Of a DNA stretch of 64,000 bases, positions 23,285-33,969 are shown one piece after another. This DNA is from Budorcas taxicolor. Lineage: Eukaryota; Chordata; Mammalia; Artiodactyla; Bovidae. Made by a program: the position numbers and the translations under genes. The stretch's first letter is position 1; every line of letters begins with the position of its first letter. Location: NCBI RefSeq assembly GCF_023091745.1, contig NC_068933.1:19162001-19226000 (forward strand), in the 5' to 3' direction. The notes under the pieces are model-generated. The model worked only from the letters and a program-made list of their open reading frames with translations. It did not search any database and was not told the origin of the DNA.

Positions 23285-23926
23285 TTAACTTCCTGCTATA
23301 AGAGTGGTGTCATCTGGATATCTGAGGTTACTGATATTTCTCCCAGCAATCTGGATTCCAGCTTGTGTTTCTTCCAGCCCAGTGTTTCTCATGATGTACT
23401 CTGCATATAAGTTAAATAAGCAGGGTGACAATATACAGCCTTGACGTACTCCTTTTCCTATCTGGAACGAGTCTGTTGTTCCATGTCCAGTTCTAACTGT
23501 TGCTTCCTGACCTGCATTTAGGTTTCTCAAGAGGCAGGTCAGGTGGTCTGGTATTCCCATCTCTTTCAGAATTTTCCACAGTTTACTGCAATCCACACAG
23601 TCAAAGGCTTTGGCATAGTCAATAAAGCAGAAATAGATGTTTTTCTGGAACTCCCTTGCTTTTTCCATGATCCAGCGGATGTTGGCAATTTGATCTCTGG
23701 TTCCTCTGCCTTTTCTAAAGCCAGCTTGAACATCTGGAAGTTCACGGTTCACGTATTGCTGAAGCCTGGCTTGGAGAATTTTGAGCATTACTTTACTAGC
23801 GTGTGAGATGAGTGCAATTGTACGGTAGTTTGAGCATCTTTGGCATTGCCTTTCTTTGGGATTGAAACGAAAACTGACCTTTTCCAGTCCCGTAGCCGCT
23901 GCTGAGTTTTCCAAATTTGCTGGCAT
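23285..23926 (-). pseudogene. BovB reverse transcriptase fragment
   Basis: A 213-codon open stretch covering RT blocks: SNYRTIALISHASKVMLKIL, RKGRGTRDQIANI, FIDYAKAFDCVD, and the catalytic box read as YPDD instead of YADD. It then hits an in-frame stop. The downstream part continues at 23051-23266 in another frame. Not functional. Confidence 0.85.
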
Positions 23927-24060
23927 ATTGAGTGCAGCACTTTCACAGCATCATCTTTCAGGATTTGAGACAGCTCAACTGGAATTCCATCACCTCCACT
24001 AGCTTTGTTCGTGTGAAGCTTTCTAAGGCCCACTTGACTTCCTATTCCAGGATGTCTGCT

Positions 24061-24453
24061 AGAAAATGCTAAATTACAAATGCAGCTCACATTACATTTT
24101 ACTGAACAGCACAGCTTCAGACAGTTGAGAAGCCTATTCTGGACTAAGCAAGATGCAACAAATTTTAAAAAAAAGAAAAGAATAATCTACGCTTTCACAA
24201 GCCACGTAGGGGGATAAGACATTGAAAATCAATTATCAACAGAACCAGTGGGCAAACAACAAATGACTGAAGAGGAAAATTAGCCCTGTGGAAGCTTAAA
24301 GGAGAGTAGCAATCAGGAGTACCTTTTCTGAAGAAGCAGCATTTCAAAAGATGCTTTGACAGAGGGATTACTTTTTGCAGCTGCGGAAGAAGGAGGAAGG
24401 CATTCTGGGACAGAGGAGGTGGGAAAAGGCCTGGTGTAACTATGCAGACCACT
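24061..24453. other. No gene recognised
   Basis: Mostly unique. 24300-24440 weakly resembles the ancient repeat also seen near 53.7 kb ('ggcattctgggacagagg', 'gggaaaaggcctggtg'), at low certainty. Confidence 0.4.
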
Positions 24454-24640
24454 GGGACTTCCCTTGGTGGTCCAGTGGTTAAGACTTCGCTTTTCAATGC
24501 AGAGGAAACGTGTTCGATCCCTGGTTGGGGAGCTAGGATCTCATGTTCTTCACCGCCAAAAAACCAAAACAGAAAGTAGAAGCAATATTGTAACAAATTC
24601 AAAAAAGAGTCTTTAAATGGTTCCCGTTAAAAAAAAAATA
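24454..24640 (+). mobile_element. CHR-type tRNA-Glu SINE
   Basis: Head 'gggacttcccttggtggtcc', box-B-like 'gtgttcgatccctggttggg', A-rich linker, then the characteristic tail 'gaagcaatattgtaacaaat' and 'gtctttaaatgg'. This family is typical of cetartiodactyls. Confidence 0.85.
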
Positions 24641-25046
24641 AGCAGCCATTATCTGGGGTGAGTGCCATGCCCTGGAAGGGACTCTGGTGGTCATATCTCC
24701 TGTGCCTGTATACATGCGCTCAGTCACCTCTAGAATGACTTCTTGCCTGCTTTTCTTCAATCTCTGTCCCACTGCTTTCTTCCAGGTTTTAACATATTCA
24801 GGACCTGAAGCTAAAAAAAAAAAGGTACATGCATTTTGCCAGCCAGATTTGCTCTGCCTTTCAGAAAGCGTGCTGCAAGTGTTTGCCTGGGGCAGTGGTA
24901 TAGTACGGTGTTTTTGTTGAGGAAACATTCTCCTGAACCAGAGAAAACTTTGAAAGAAGGGTCTTACCCAAGTAAAGAACAGAACTCTGTGTTTATTTAA
25001 ACTGTCACCTGACTAGGTTGGCCAGCCGTTCTGATTTGCCCAGCAG
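24641..25046. other. No gene recognised
   Basis: Unique sequence; A-run at 24812-24822. The open frames at 24599-24928 are unsupported. Confidence 0.55.
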
Positions 25047-25060
25047 TATTTCAGTTTCAG

Positions 25061-25346
25061 GGCTATCCCTGGTGGCCCAGCAGTAAAGAATCTACCTGCA
25101 ATGCAGGAGACCCGAATTCAGTTCCTGGGTTGAAAAGATCTTACAGAGAAGGAAATGGCAGCCCACTCCAATATTCTTGCCTGGGAAATCCCATGGACAG
25201 AGGATCTACTGTAGAATCACCCACCCCCAAAAGTTCCTGCACAAGTCTGAAAAAATATCTCAATCCTAATTTCCACTCAGCAACAACTGGCGGGTTACCA
25301 TCTTTGGGGTCGCAAAGAGTTACACAGGATTGAGCCACTAAACCAC
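25061..25346 (+). mobile_element. Bov-tA SINE carrying an 83-bp foreign insert
   Basis: Head 'ggctatccctggtggcccag', body 'gagaaggaaatggcagccc', tail 'gcaaagagttacacaggatt'. Flanks TATTTCAGTTTCAG (25047-25060) and TATTTCAGTTTTAG (25347-25360) differ at one base. At 25206-25288 the body is interrupted by a segment unrelated to Bov-tA but about 87% identical by eye to unique sequence at 26057-26140. After it the SINE resumes with 'ggcgggttacc', having lost only about three bases. Confidence 0.88.
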
Positions 25347-25360
25347 TATTTCAGTTTTAG

Positions 25361-26259
25361 CACAAAAGTACCATGTCCCAGGAAACCCTTCAGTCCCAGG
25401 AAAGCTGGGATGGTTGGTGCATTTTACTTACTCTGCCATCTTCCAGGCTCTGACTTTGTGTTTCTTTTTGGTCACTAGTCATTTTCTCTGACAAAATGAC
25501 AGAGATGGTACAGTGGTGTTGAAAAGGAATGTGGTTGCTTTCTGTGGTCACAGCAGTGTTTCTTAGCCTTGGTTTTGTGACATCCTAGGGGGTCACAGTT
25601 CTTTATGTTAAATTCATTCAACTTTCATTTTGAAAATACGTCAATGGATACGCCCAATCAAACAGAGGAGGGATATTTCAGTTCCAAAATTTGGCAATAG
25701 AAGTCTTACTTGCAAGTAGCCTTTCTTCCTCATTGGAGCCTACTCTGAGTCAGTTCTCTGGCTTTTCCTCCTGAGTCCCTCCCAGGGCTGTTGGAAATCC
25801 CATGCTTGTTCTCAAGGCCTGATAGCTAAAGGGCATCATCAATATGAAGGGGAAACACCTAGATGAGAAATTCAAGCAGCAGATTCAGTTCCAAGTTCTG
25901 GCTGTAAAAGGGTTGGTTACATGATTAAGAAGCTTTCTGGTTCCAAAAGAATGAAGCCACAGTGGTGAATGGGTAGGTGATAGGTTTGAACTTTGAAAAT
26001 ATTGACCTGAAACCTTTCATGTCAAACCCTCTACACCATATATTCATCAAGCTTAGCTACTATGGAATCACCTATCCCCAAAAGTTCTTGCACAAATCTG
26101 AAAAATGTATCTCACTTCCTATTTCCACTCAGCAACAACTTCTTGCAGAGAGCTGTGAATTCCAAGTTGCAAAATTTGGGTCTTAAAATACTCATGTGGA
26201 AAGTTACTCTCTAGCACCTTGCAGGGCTTCTGTGTAGCCTCATCAAAAAATTAAATACT
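25361..26259. other. Unique sequence containing the source-like segment 26057-26140
   Basis: No gene recognised. Positions 26057-26140 ('gaatcacctatccccaaaag' ... 'ccactcagcaacaact') are the second copy of the segment found inside the Bov-tA at 25206-25288. Here the segment sits in unique sequence with no repeat boundary visible. Confidence 0.6.
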
Positions 26260-26620
26260 GGAACTTCCTTGGAGGTCCAGAGCTTAAGACTTCACCTTCA
26301 GGGGAGGCAGGTTTGATCCCCTATGCCTTGTGGGCAATAAAACAAAACAAAAAACAGAAGCAGTGAAAAAGTGAAAGTGTTAGTCACTCAGTTGTATCCA
26401 ACTCTTTATGACCCTATGAACTGTAGCCCACCAGGCTCCTCTGTCCATGGGAATCTCCAGGCAAGAATACTGGAGTGGGTTGCCATTTCCTACTCCAGGG
26501 GATCTTCCCACAGAAATCAAACCTGGGGCTCCTGCATTGCAGGCAGATTCTTTACCGTCTGAAGCAATGTTGTAACAAATTCAATAAAGACTTTAAAAAT
26601 AGTCCACATCAAAAAAAATT
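26260..26620 (+). mobile_element. CHR-type SINE interrupted by a Bov-tA
   Basis: The first part, 'ggaacttccttggaggtcca' through an A-rich linker ending 'aacagaagca', is at 26260-26362. The second part, 'gaagcaatgttgtaacaaat' with 'actttaaaaatagtccaca', is at 26561-26620. GAAGCA at both ends of the interruption (26357-26362, 26561-26566) is the duplicated target. Confidence 0.85.
26363..26560 (-). mobile_element. Bov-tA SINE nested in CHR
   Basis: Antisense element from 'gtgttagtcactcagttgta' to 'gcattgcaggcagattcttt'. The part next to the head is shortened. It inserted into the A-rich tail region of the CHR element, so it is younger than it. Confidence 0.9.
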
Positions 26621-28214
26621 TTTAATACTTTGAGATCAAACAATGAAAAGCATATTAACCATTGGTGGTGGGAGGGAAGGGAGAAGAACAGTTGGTTCCT
26701 TGCTTAGCGTGACTTTGATGTCTTACTATCTGGCTTGGGCTCTATCCCTTAAAAGACCCATCCCTTCAAAAGCTCTATGAACTGGTCCTAAAGACCTTAG
26801 GGGAGGAGAACTTCAGAGAGGATAGTTTTAAATCTCCCAACTGTTTTACTTTTATATTTGGATTGGCATGAATTGACATCTCTCAGCAAATTAAGCAGTC
26901 TCTTTTTTTTAACCTCTTGTGTCCTAGACAGAGAGGTGGAGTCTGGTTTAATGATGAGCAGTCTGGCATGGCCAAGTTTCCTCCTAACAAGTCAACGCTG
27001 GTTTCCTCCATCCCAGGACGAACACCTGGCTTCTTTCTCAGGTCAGAGTGGCTTGTTCCCTAGTCTTACCGTCAGATCTGACCACCCCAGGCCGGGAAAC
27101 TGTGCACTTTGTTCAGAAACTTCCAAAGCAATTGCCCTTTTGTGCTTTGGGATCTGGAGAGAGCATTTTTATAGCCAGGCTAAACCTGAGTAGGATCCTG
27201 GCTTAATCTGGAAGATACTTCAGTTCTGCCTGGGTTTTCATCCTTCCCAAAATTTAATGCTGGGGAAGCAATCATGAACGGAGGAGAAACAATTGCATAT
27301 AGATGTGCAGTTAAAAAACACAGGCTAATCTTACTGGTTGCTAAGATAGCTAAATGTATGATTTCGAGCAAAAAGTTCTCAATTGCATTTTTTAACTTTC
27401 TTTTTCCTGTAAAATAATATAATATATTCTCCAAAAGGTTGTGAGGAGATACGCAGGTAAGCAAAAACACTAGGAACAAGTTTAGTCACTCATGAAAGTT
27501 CTGCATGGTTCATACCCCTATCAGTCTAAAATTCAGCTCCAAAAACAATTTAAAATTTAAACTCTAACTCTTATTTCTTGGGTTACACACATAAACAATG
27601 TAATGTAGCATTATCTTTAATATTACACTGAAACAAAGTTTTAACTAACCGATGCTTTTAAGCCAAATATCTGCCCACACAGTCTTTCAACAATAGTTCT
27701 ATCTTTGGTGCTATCTTCCCTGTGTCAGCAGCGCTGATGGCCAGACTGTGACCCATTCGTTGGCTGAAAGGACCTCAGCTTGGTGCTTATACAGCTTTCC
27801 CCTCTGTTGGCCTCTGTGTCGACCTTCTTTCTAGTCTTCCTGCAGTTCAGAGGAACTCAGTGCAAAAAATTGGAGAGATGGAGAAAATCTTGAAATTACC
27901 ACACTTTCATTTTAAAATTCTCAATGTCACAGTCTATGAAAGTAAGTGATAATGCTTAAAAGGATATGAAAATATATTCCCATTTGCTATTAAACTCATC
28001 CCAGGATGGATCTTAGGAAAATCTCCTGGTCTCCACGTCTAAAGCTGCAATCTCAGCACCTCCCCCTACCCCACCCCACCCCCGCCCCACCCCTGCAGCA
28101 AGGCCAGGCAGGTGAAATCAAACTTGGAATCTAGCTGGGCATCAGACAATAGTGAGGTGGGGGGAGGGAGGCTATAGAACTGAGAAAGCATTCAAGTACA
28201 AAAATTTAGACACT
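26621..28214. other. No gene recognised
   Basis: About 1.6 kb of unique sequence. The 111-codon plus frame at 26858-27193 and the 99-codon minus frame at 27180-27479 have no recognisable domain. C-rich stretch at 28058-28096. Confidence 0.5.
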
Positions 28215-28335
28215 GGGGACTTTGCTGCTGGTTCAGTGGTGAAGACTCCCTGCTTCCAATGAGGAGAGTGCAGGCTCTATCCCTGACTGGGAAACTAAGA
28301 TTTCACATCTGAACGGTGTGGCCATAACTATTAAC
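28215..28335 (+). mobile_element. CHR-type SINE (short, diverged)
   Basis: 'ggggactttgctgctggttc', 'ggctctatccctgactggga', 'actaagatttcacatctg', then 'gtgtggccataac' keep the CHR order; no long tail remains. Confidence 0.75.
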
Positions 28336-29639
28336 ATACATACGTAAATAACAATAATCAATTAAAAGTCATAAGAGAAAAAATTTCTTTTAATTTACAC
28401 TCTGAGCCAGATAGGCAACGCACAAATACAGGCTCAGTTAGTCCCCAGGTAGGACTGCCAGTTTTCAACATCTGTTCGAAAGGTTCCTTATATAACAGGG
28501 CAGTCAACTGAAATTATTTATTAAAATTAGTTTTTAAACCACATTCAGTGTAGGCATAGTGAATATTCAATTTTCTGTACTATTCCTGGATGGTATTCCC
28601 TTTAAGGTACTGTTGCACATGCATTGCCTTTTAAACAAATACAAAGTTCAGTGTAAATTTCTTTCAAAAAGTTACATAAGCATATTTCCCATGAGAAACT
28701 CAGCTTGTTCTTGTGGGAAACTATACAAAGGAGTTTATTAGCAATAAGATTGTGCACGGTCATCAGAATAGCAAAGGAGTCTTTTTTAACTGAGTGCATA
28801 TTCTAATCCTCCCGTATGAATTAAAGTGAATAAAATCTTTGAAGTATTGTTGAGGAGGTAATCTTGGCTAAATGGAACGTGACAGTGCCCCTTTATCTAG
28901 TTCCAATGTGATTAGACTGTGAGGCACATATAGAATCATTGAGGGTACTCACTTAGAATATGATTCAAGAAGTACATTCCAGCATTAGCTAAAGCAACTC
29001 AGGACAATGAACACTGCACTGAATAAAAATAACTTGAACATCCACAACGTAACATTTCTTTTTAGGGGGTTGGGGTTCAATTTGATAGACTGTTTCACAT
29101 CGCTTTATTTTTAAGAAAGTTTGGCAGTCATTTCCAAGGGGGTAAACATTCATTTCACAATTTTATGTTTTGTATCCATGAAGTCTGGCCAGTTGTGGTC
29201 TGCATGACCCCAAGAGGTACCATTCTGGTGAACAATGTGACAAGCATCCTTGTGATTCAGGCAGAGCACAATTTACACAGCCTTAAAACAGCCTCACTGA
29301 GGCTTGAAGGGATGAACAAGCTGTTCTGCATAGGTATGATTCTCAAAGACCAGAACTTGGTCCGCTTAAGTACCCAAATTTAAAGTGTCCATGTATACAT
29401 ATATAATTAAGCAAGCATTAAAAAAAATTTTTTTTTAATTGGTGTACAACTTCCTAGATCCTTAAAGGGACAATGCAGATGAAATTTTCTTACACCTTTG
29501 GGTCACAATTACGAACATGCAAATAATAATGTTATTTGTAACGTGTGTTACCTCCATGTGCGTGGTCATAGACTACTTTGATGGTATTTTTTAAATGTTA
29601 TGAATATGTTTGTAAAGAAAAACCAGTTTTCAAAGACTA
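28336..29639. other. No gene recognised
   Basis: About 1.3 kb unique, AT-rich. Plus frame 29165-29383 is unsupported. Confidence 0.5.
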
Positions 29640-31170
29640 CCTGAGTTTGAATTTTCCCAGAAACCAACATGAGACAAGGATTTGACTCCAAGGAATTTAT
29701 ATGGGAGGAATAAGGTAATAGGGAATTAAGACAGGGTAGGGAAAGAAGCTAATGAAAGGTGTTCTCAAAAGCACCATGTTGGCAAGTGGCGCTTAGACCT
29801 TTGGGAGACAGTATAGATAATGTGTTCCACAATTCTCTCGCTGAGGGAGAGGGGAGTGGGATATTGACACATCAATCCCATCATCATGGATGAAGGGCTT
29901 CTCCTGGTGGCTATTAAGTCTCCTAGAACACGGGCAGGCAGGCTACATGCCCGCACGTAAGCATACGCAGGACCTCATCATCTCAGTCCTCATGATGTCG
30001 TAGCGACCCTGGCTGCTCATATTGATCAGCGCTTCTTTCTTTGCTTATTGGTCATCTGGAATAAGAAACTGAAAGTGACAAGGGAGAAGATGTCCCTTAA
30101 GGTCCAGGGGAACCTTGCTCTGGCCCCTTGTAGAAGGAGCCCTCTCCTTCCAGGGGCTGGGACCCACCACAGGCACAGCAAACAGGAAGCCCAAATTCCC
30201 GAGTCATTATCAGGATTTGGATATTTTAAACATGGACACTGTTGCAGGCTAACTTCTTTAAATTAAAATGGGAGGCGAGGGACTTCTGTGGTGGTCCAGT
30301 GGCTAAAACTCCTCTCTTCCACTGCAGGGGCCGTGCGTTCCCAACCCTGGTCAGGGAACTAAGATTCCACATGCTGTGCAGTGAGGCCAAAAATTAATAA
30401 ATAAAAGGGTTTTTTAAATTATTATTATTTAAATGGGGTTATAACGGGGCTCACAGTACCTGCATCCTACCAAGACATGACATGCTCTTGATTTCTTATC
30501 ATGGCCAGTGGAGGCATTTTCAGGAGACCTCCACTTGGCTTTTCTTAACAGGTGGTTTGCTCTGCAGGCCGAAGAAGAACTCGTGTGAGCTGAGGTTCTC
30601 CAGCTCTAAGCATAGTTATTCTGATGATGTCCTGGGGCTACACAGACGTTTCTACTTGGGTGTCCCAAAGAGGCACTGGATTTCCTGTGAGGTGGACTTG
30701 GCCCAGAACTCCAGACTTCATTCGTCATCTAGTCTCTGAGTAGCCCCTACTCTAAAAGGGGGCCATGATGTTGACTGATGTCCACGGGCAGGAGTGTCCT
30801 GCATCTTAATGCATGAGTGTCCTGGAACTTAATTCTGCTGAGTAAATGTAGTACATAGTCCATTTCCCTCTGTTCTTCTACTCAGTATGCTTATGCCCCC
30901 AGTTAAGCATGAGACAGGAGCTATGATTCTGTTTGTCATTCCTTGGCCACTCTCAGATCCCACATATCTGTCATTTCACTGCACCAAGTAGGACTTTGTG
31001 GCTTGAAGGTACATATACTTTGTACAGCATGGTGTCTAAATGTAATCCAGTAACTCATCCAATGCCAACCAAAGCAGAGATCTGTTCCAGTGTTGGAGGA
31101 AAACGGATCTTGAAATAGGTAAGAGATAGTTTCTCTCCTATGTGGTGACTCTTGGTGTCCCACCATCCAG
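29640..31170. repeat. Possible ancient LTR/ERV relic (tentative)
   Basis: 29650-30250 has the look of an antisense LTR ('aaccaacatgagacaagga', 'aaggaatttatatgggagga', A/G-rich text, then 'gcaggctaacttctttaaat'). 30480-31170 looks like related internal sequence with a few medium open frames (85 codons at 30482-30739). I see no intact retroviral gene or motif. A CHR SINE sits in the middle. Assignment is low confidence; unique sequence is the alternative. Confidence 0.25.
30279..30408 (+). mobile_element. CHR-type SINE
   Basis: 'gggacttctgtggtggtcca', 'ctcttccactgcaggggcc', 'ctggtcagggaactaagatt', 'aggccaaaaattaataaata': a clear CHR head with its A-rich end. Confidence 0.85.
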
Positions 31171-31247
31171 AGAGATTTCCACGGAGAATGTTTTTCCTAT
31201 GCCTTCATTTTACCCTATTGAACTTAACCCTTGGCTATGATACAGTG

Positions 31248-31382
31248 TGGAGAAGGAAATGGCAACCCACTCCAGTACCCTTGCCTAGAGAATTCCATGG
31301 ACAGAGGACCCTGGGGGGCTAAAGAGGACCTCCATAGGGTCGCAAAGAGTCGGACACGACTGAGCGACTAACACACGCACAC
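31248..31382 (+). mobile_element. BovA monomer SINE without tRNA head
   Basis: Starts directly at 'tggagaaggaaatggcaacc' and ends 'cgactgagcgactaacacac'. An exact 11-bp duplication ATGATACAGTG flanks it (31237-31247, 31383-31393), so the missing head reflects truncated insertion rather than later loss. Confidence 0.9.
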
Positions 31383-31393
31383 ATGATACAGTG

Positions 31394-32159
31394 CCTTGGT
31401 AATAGTTGCCTTCCACCAGTGTCATTTAGTAAAGAGATTTGGGGAGGAGCTAATTCTGTTTTCTCTCTGAGCATAAGATTTGCCTTCAATTTTGTAACTG
31501 GTTTTCTAGGCTTGTTGACACATCTGTGAGGCTTGCCTATGTTTTTCTCTCCAAAAGTACAACTTCTAGTATCGTTTAGTATGTGCTCTGTCTTTAGCAA
31601 TAAAACAAATAAATTTTATACTAGAGGGTAGTATTTTGTGCTTGTTCTGGAAATAGCTTCACCAGAGGTGTCGTTGCACTTTTTTTTTTTTTTTTTATGG
31701 TATGAAAGCTTCCATGGCTTTCTGTTACTTTTGGACAATGTTTTATGATAAACAGTGTCCTGGGGACTAGTGGTGATGAGATCACTAGTCTAATAAAAAC
31801 ATTTTGAGATATTCTTCAGTTGTCTATCTTATTCACTTCTCTTTTGTAGCTGCTTATACAAAATTACCTTTCAGATTCCTTTGTCCCAACACATACTGGT
31901 TGATATTCTGTATTCATGCTGGTATATTGTGTTCTTTTTCTATACTTTATGACTTGGAATTATATGTTTAAATTATTTTTAAATACACCATTCTTGGGCA
32001 GCCCATCCACTTTTAGGGTTGATTGTAAGAAGAAATATAATCATCAAAGAAGAAAAACCTGTAAAAACATTTTTTCTCTGACCCATCCTCTCCCATTGAA
32101 CTTCACTGGTGACTAAAGAAATGAAATCTGCAACATTTTCAACACATTTGCAAGTATGT
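31394..32159. other. No gene recognised
   Basis: Unique sequence with a T-run at 31680-31697. AT-rich; no exon or RNA gene recognised. Confidence 0.55.
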
Positions 32160-32174
32160 GCCTATGTGAGAAGG

Positions 32175-32398
32175 GCTTCCCCAGAGGCTCAATGGTAAAT
32201 AATCTGCCTGCAATGCAGGAAACACAGGAGACTCAGGTTTGATCCCTGGGTCAAGGAGATCCCCCAGAGAAGGAAATGGAAACCCACTCCAGTATTCTTG
32301 CCTGGAGAGTCCCATGGACAGTGAGCCTGGTGGGCTACAATCCATGGGGTCCCAAAAAGTCGGACCCAACAGAAGCAATTTAGCACACACGCATGCAA
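32175..32398 (+). mobile_element. Bov-tA SINE
   Basis: Complete element, 'ggcttccccagaggctcaat' to 'gaagcaatttagcacacacg'. It has a 15-bp exact target-site duplication GCCTATGTGAGAAGG at 32160-32174 and 32399-32413, the longest clean one in the window, so it is probably among the younger insertions. Confidence 0.93.
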
Positions 32399-32413
32399 GC
32401 CTATGTGAGAAGG

Positions 32414-33208
32414 TAAGTGGATATTTCCAAACATGAGTTAGATAGCTTCCTAAGATTATTTTTATGCTTTTGCTCTACTACTGCCTCCAAGAAAAGAAAG
32501 CAAATGGCAACTCAGTGCATCACAAAACAGTGGGGAACCTGGGATTTTTATTTTTGCTACTCACAAATATTTCAGCTATTCAGTATTCTTTCTGTTCACT
32601 GGAAAACTCTGCTGTTTTCATAGAACCATTGAAAGCTAGAGTTGAGGTGGGTTTCTGGCATGACCCAGCACAGCTATTTCATTCTTCACAAAAGGAAATA
32701 GGGACCTAGGTAATTTAAATGTCTTTCCCTAAAGCCATAACCGTATTAGTGGTAGAGTTGGGGATGGGGGCATACCCCATCTGAATGTTATAATTTTTTC
32801 ACTGTAATTTTGCTTCTCAAAACAAATCCCATGACTGTGCCTATATGTAATATAAGAGAGTTCTCTGGAACTTCCCCAGTCCAGCGGATGTCTCTACTCC
32901 AGGGAAGAATATGAATGTCAGGAGAGTTCTACCACTAATGCATCACTCGTCTCGTAATGTAGGCGGCAGATGTCCGTAGGTCAAGGCTGAAGTAGTTGGC
33001 CAGAGAGCAGTACTTGACTCAAACATGCTTCAGCACTAGACAAATACAGGATTTCAATGCTTAGGACAACTTGTCCTATAACCTTGTGATTTCACACAGA
33101 GATGTGAGTGGAGGTGGAGAGACAGCAAGACAATGACTTGGCATTTGTCAAAACTGTTTGTCAACTAGGTGAAATGTGTCACAAGCCTGTACAAACGCAA
33201 AGATAAAG
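32414..33208. other. No gene recognised
   Basis: Unique non-coding sequence; frames at 32417-32709 are unsupported. Confidence 0.55.
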
Positions 33209-33210
33209 TA

Positions 33211-33486
33211 TCGGGCTGGCCAAAAAGTTCATTTGGGTTTTTCCATAAGGGCCCTGTCGTTCCTGACTCTCTGCACTGCTATGGACTGTAGCCCACTGAC
33301 GACCTTCTGTCCATGGAATTTTCCAGGCAACAGTACTGAAGTGGGTTGCCATTGCCTACCACAGAGGATCTTCCTGACCCAGTGATCAAATCCGCGTCAC
33401 TTTCGTCTCCTGCATTGGCAGGTGGATTCTTTACCACTGGCACCACCATCATGGAAAAACTTGAATGAACTTTTTGGCCAACCCAG
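33211..33486. mobile_element. Mariner MITE split by a Bov-tA
   Basis: The left terminal repeat (33211-33246, with 'ggctggccaaaaagttcatt' and 'tgggtttttccat') and the right terminal repeat (33451-33486, with 'atggaaaaacttgaatgaac' and 'tttttggccaaccc') are imperfect reverse complements. Each is followed outward by TA (33209-33210, 33487-33488), the mariner target duplication. Without the SINE, the element would be about 70-80 bp, a near-perfect palindrome. Such bovine elements are the kind from which the mir-2284/2285 family arose. Confidence 0.82.
33247..33450 (-). mobile_element. Bov-tA SINE inside the mariner MITE
   Basis: Antisense Bov-tA ('gactgtagcccactgacgac' to 'gcaggtggattctttaccac'), somewhat diverged. 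It occupies the loop of the MITE hairpin. Exact ends are uncertain because the MITE centre has drifted. Confidence 0.85.
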
Positions 33487-33629
33487 TACAAGGGGTACAT
33501 TATTTAGAAAAAGACTAGTTTTTGGACATTGCTTTATCCTTCTCCAATAGACTACATAATTTCTCTTGAAGGGACTCAAAATCTTCTCAATGGTTAGGAG
33601 AAGTTAGGTTATATATCTATGGTTAGGTG

Positions 33630-33901
33630 CAGAGAAGGCAATGGCAACCCACTCCAGTACTCTTGCCTGGCAAATCCCATGGATGGAGGAGCCTGGTAGG
33701 TTGCAGTCCATGGGGTCACTAGGAGTTGGACACAACTGAGTGGCTTCACTTTCACTTTTCACTTTCATGCATTGGAGAAGGAAATGGCAACCCACTCCAG
33801 TGTTCTTGCCTAGAGAATCCCAGGGATGGGGGAGCCTGGTAGGCTGCCATCTCTGGGGTCGCACAGAGTTGGACATGACTGAAGCAACTTAGCAGCAGCA
33901 G
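33630..33901 (+). mobile_element. BOV-A2 SINE (dimeric, full length)
   Basis: Two monomers joined by 'cttcactttcacttttcac', tail 'gcaacttagcagcagcagc'. Flanked by CTATGGTTAGGTG (33617-33629) and CTATGTTTAGGTG (33902-33914), a 13-bp target duplication with one mismatch. Confidence 0.93.
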
Positions 33902-33969
33902 CTATGTTTAGGTGAGATTAATAGAAAATATCACACAAAAAGCAAATGCTTGAGATAAAACTTTGGGGG

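Larger units (their letters stand above)
22430..24060 (-). mobile_element. BovB LINE, 5'-truncated, antisense
   Basis: About 1.6 kb, from the antisense tail (cagttcagttcagtcgctca) back to the start of the RT region. It covers the C-terminal region and most of the RT. It is the reverse orientation of the 16.5-19.9 kb copy and shares about 1.5 kb with it. It is interrupted by a short L1 insertion at 22928-23017. Confidence 0.92.

Noticed and set aside
30482..30739. 85-codon plus frame as a processed pseudogene
   Set aside because: No recognisable protein; it lies in a region that may be an old ERV relic.
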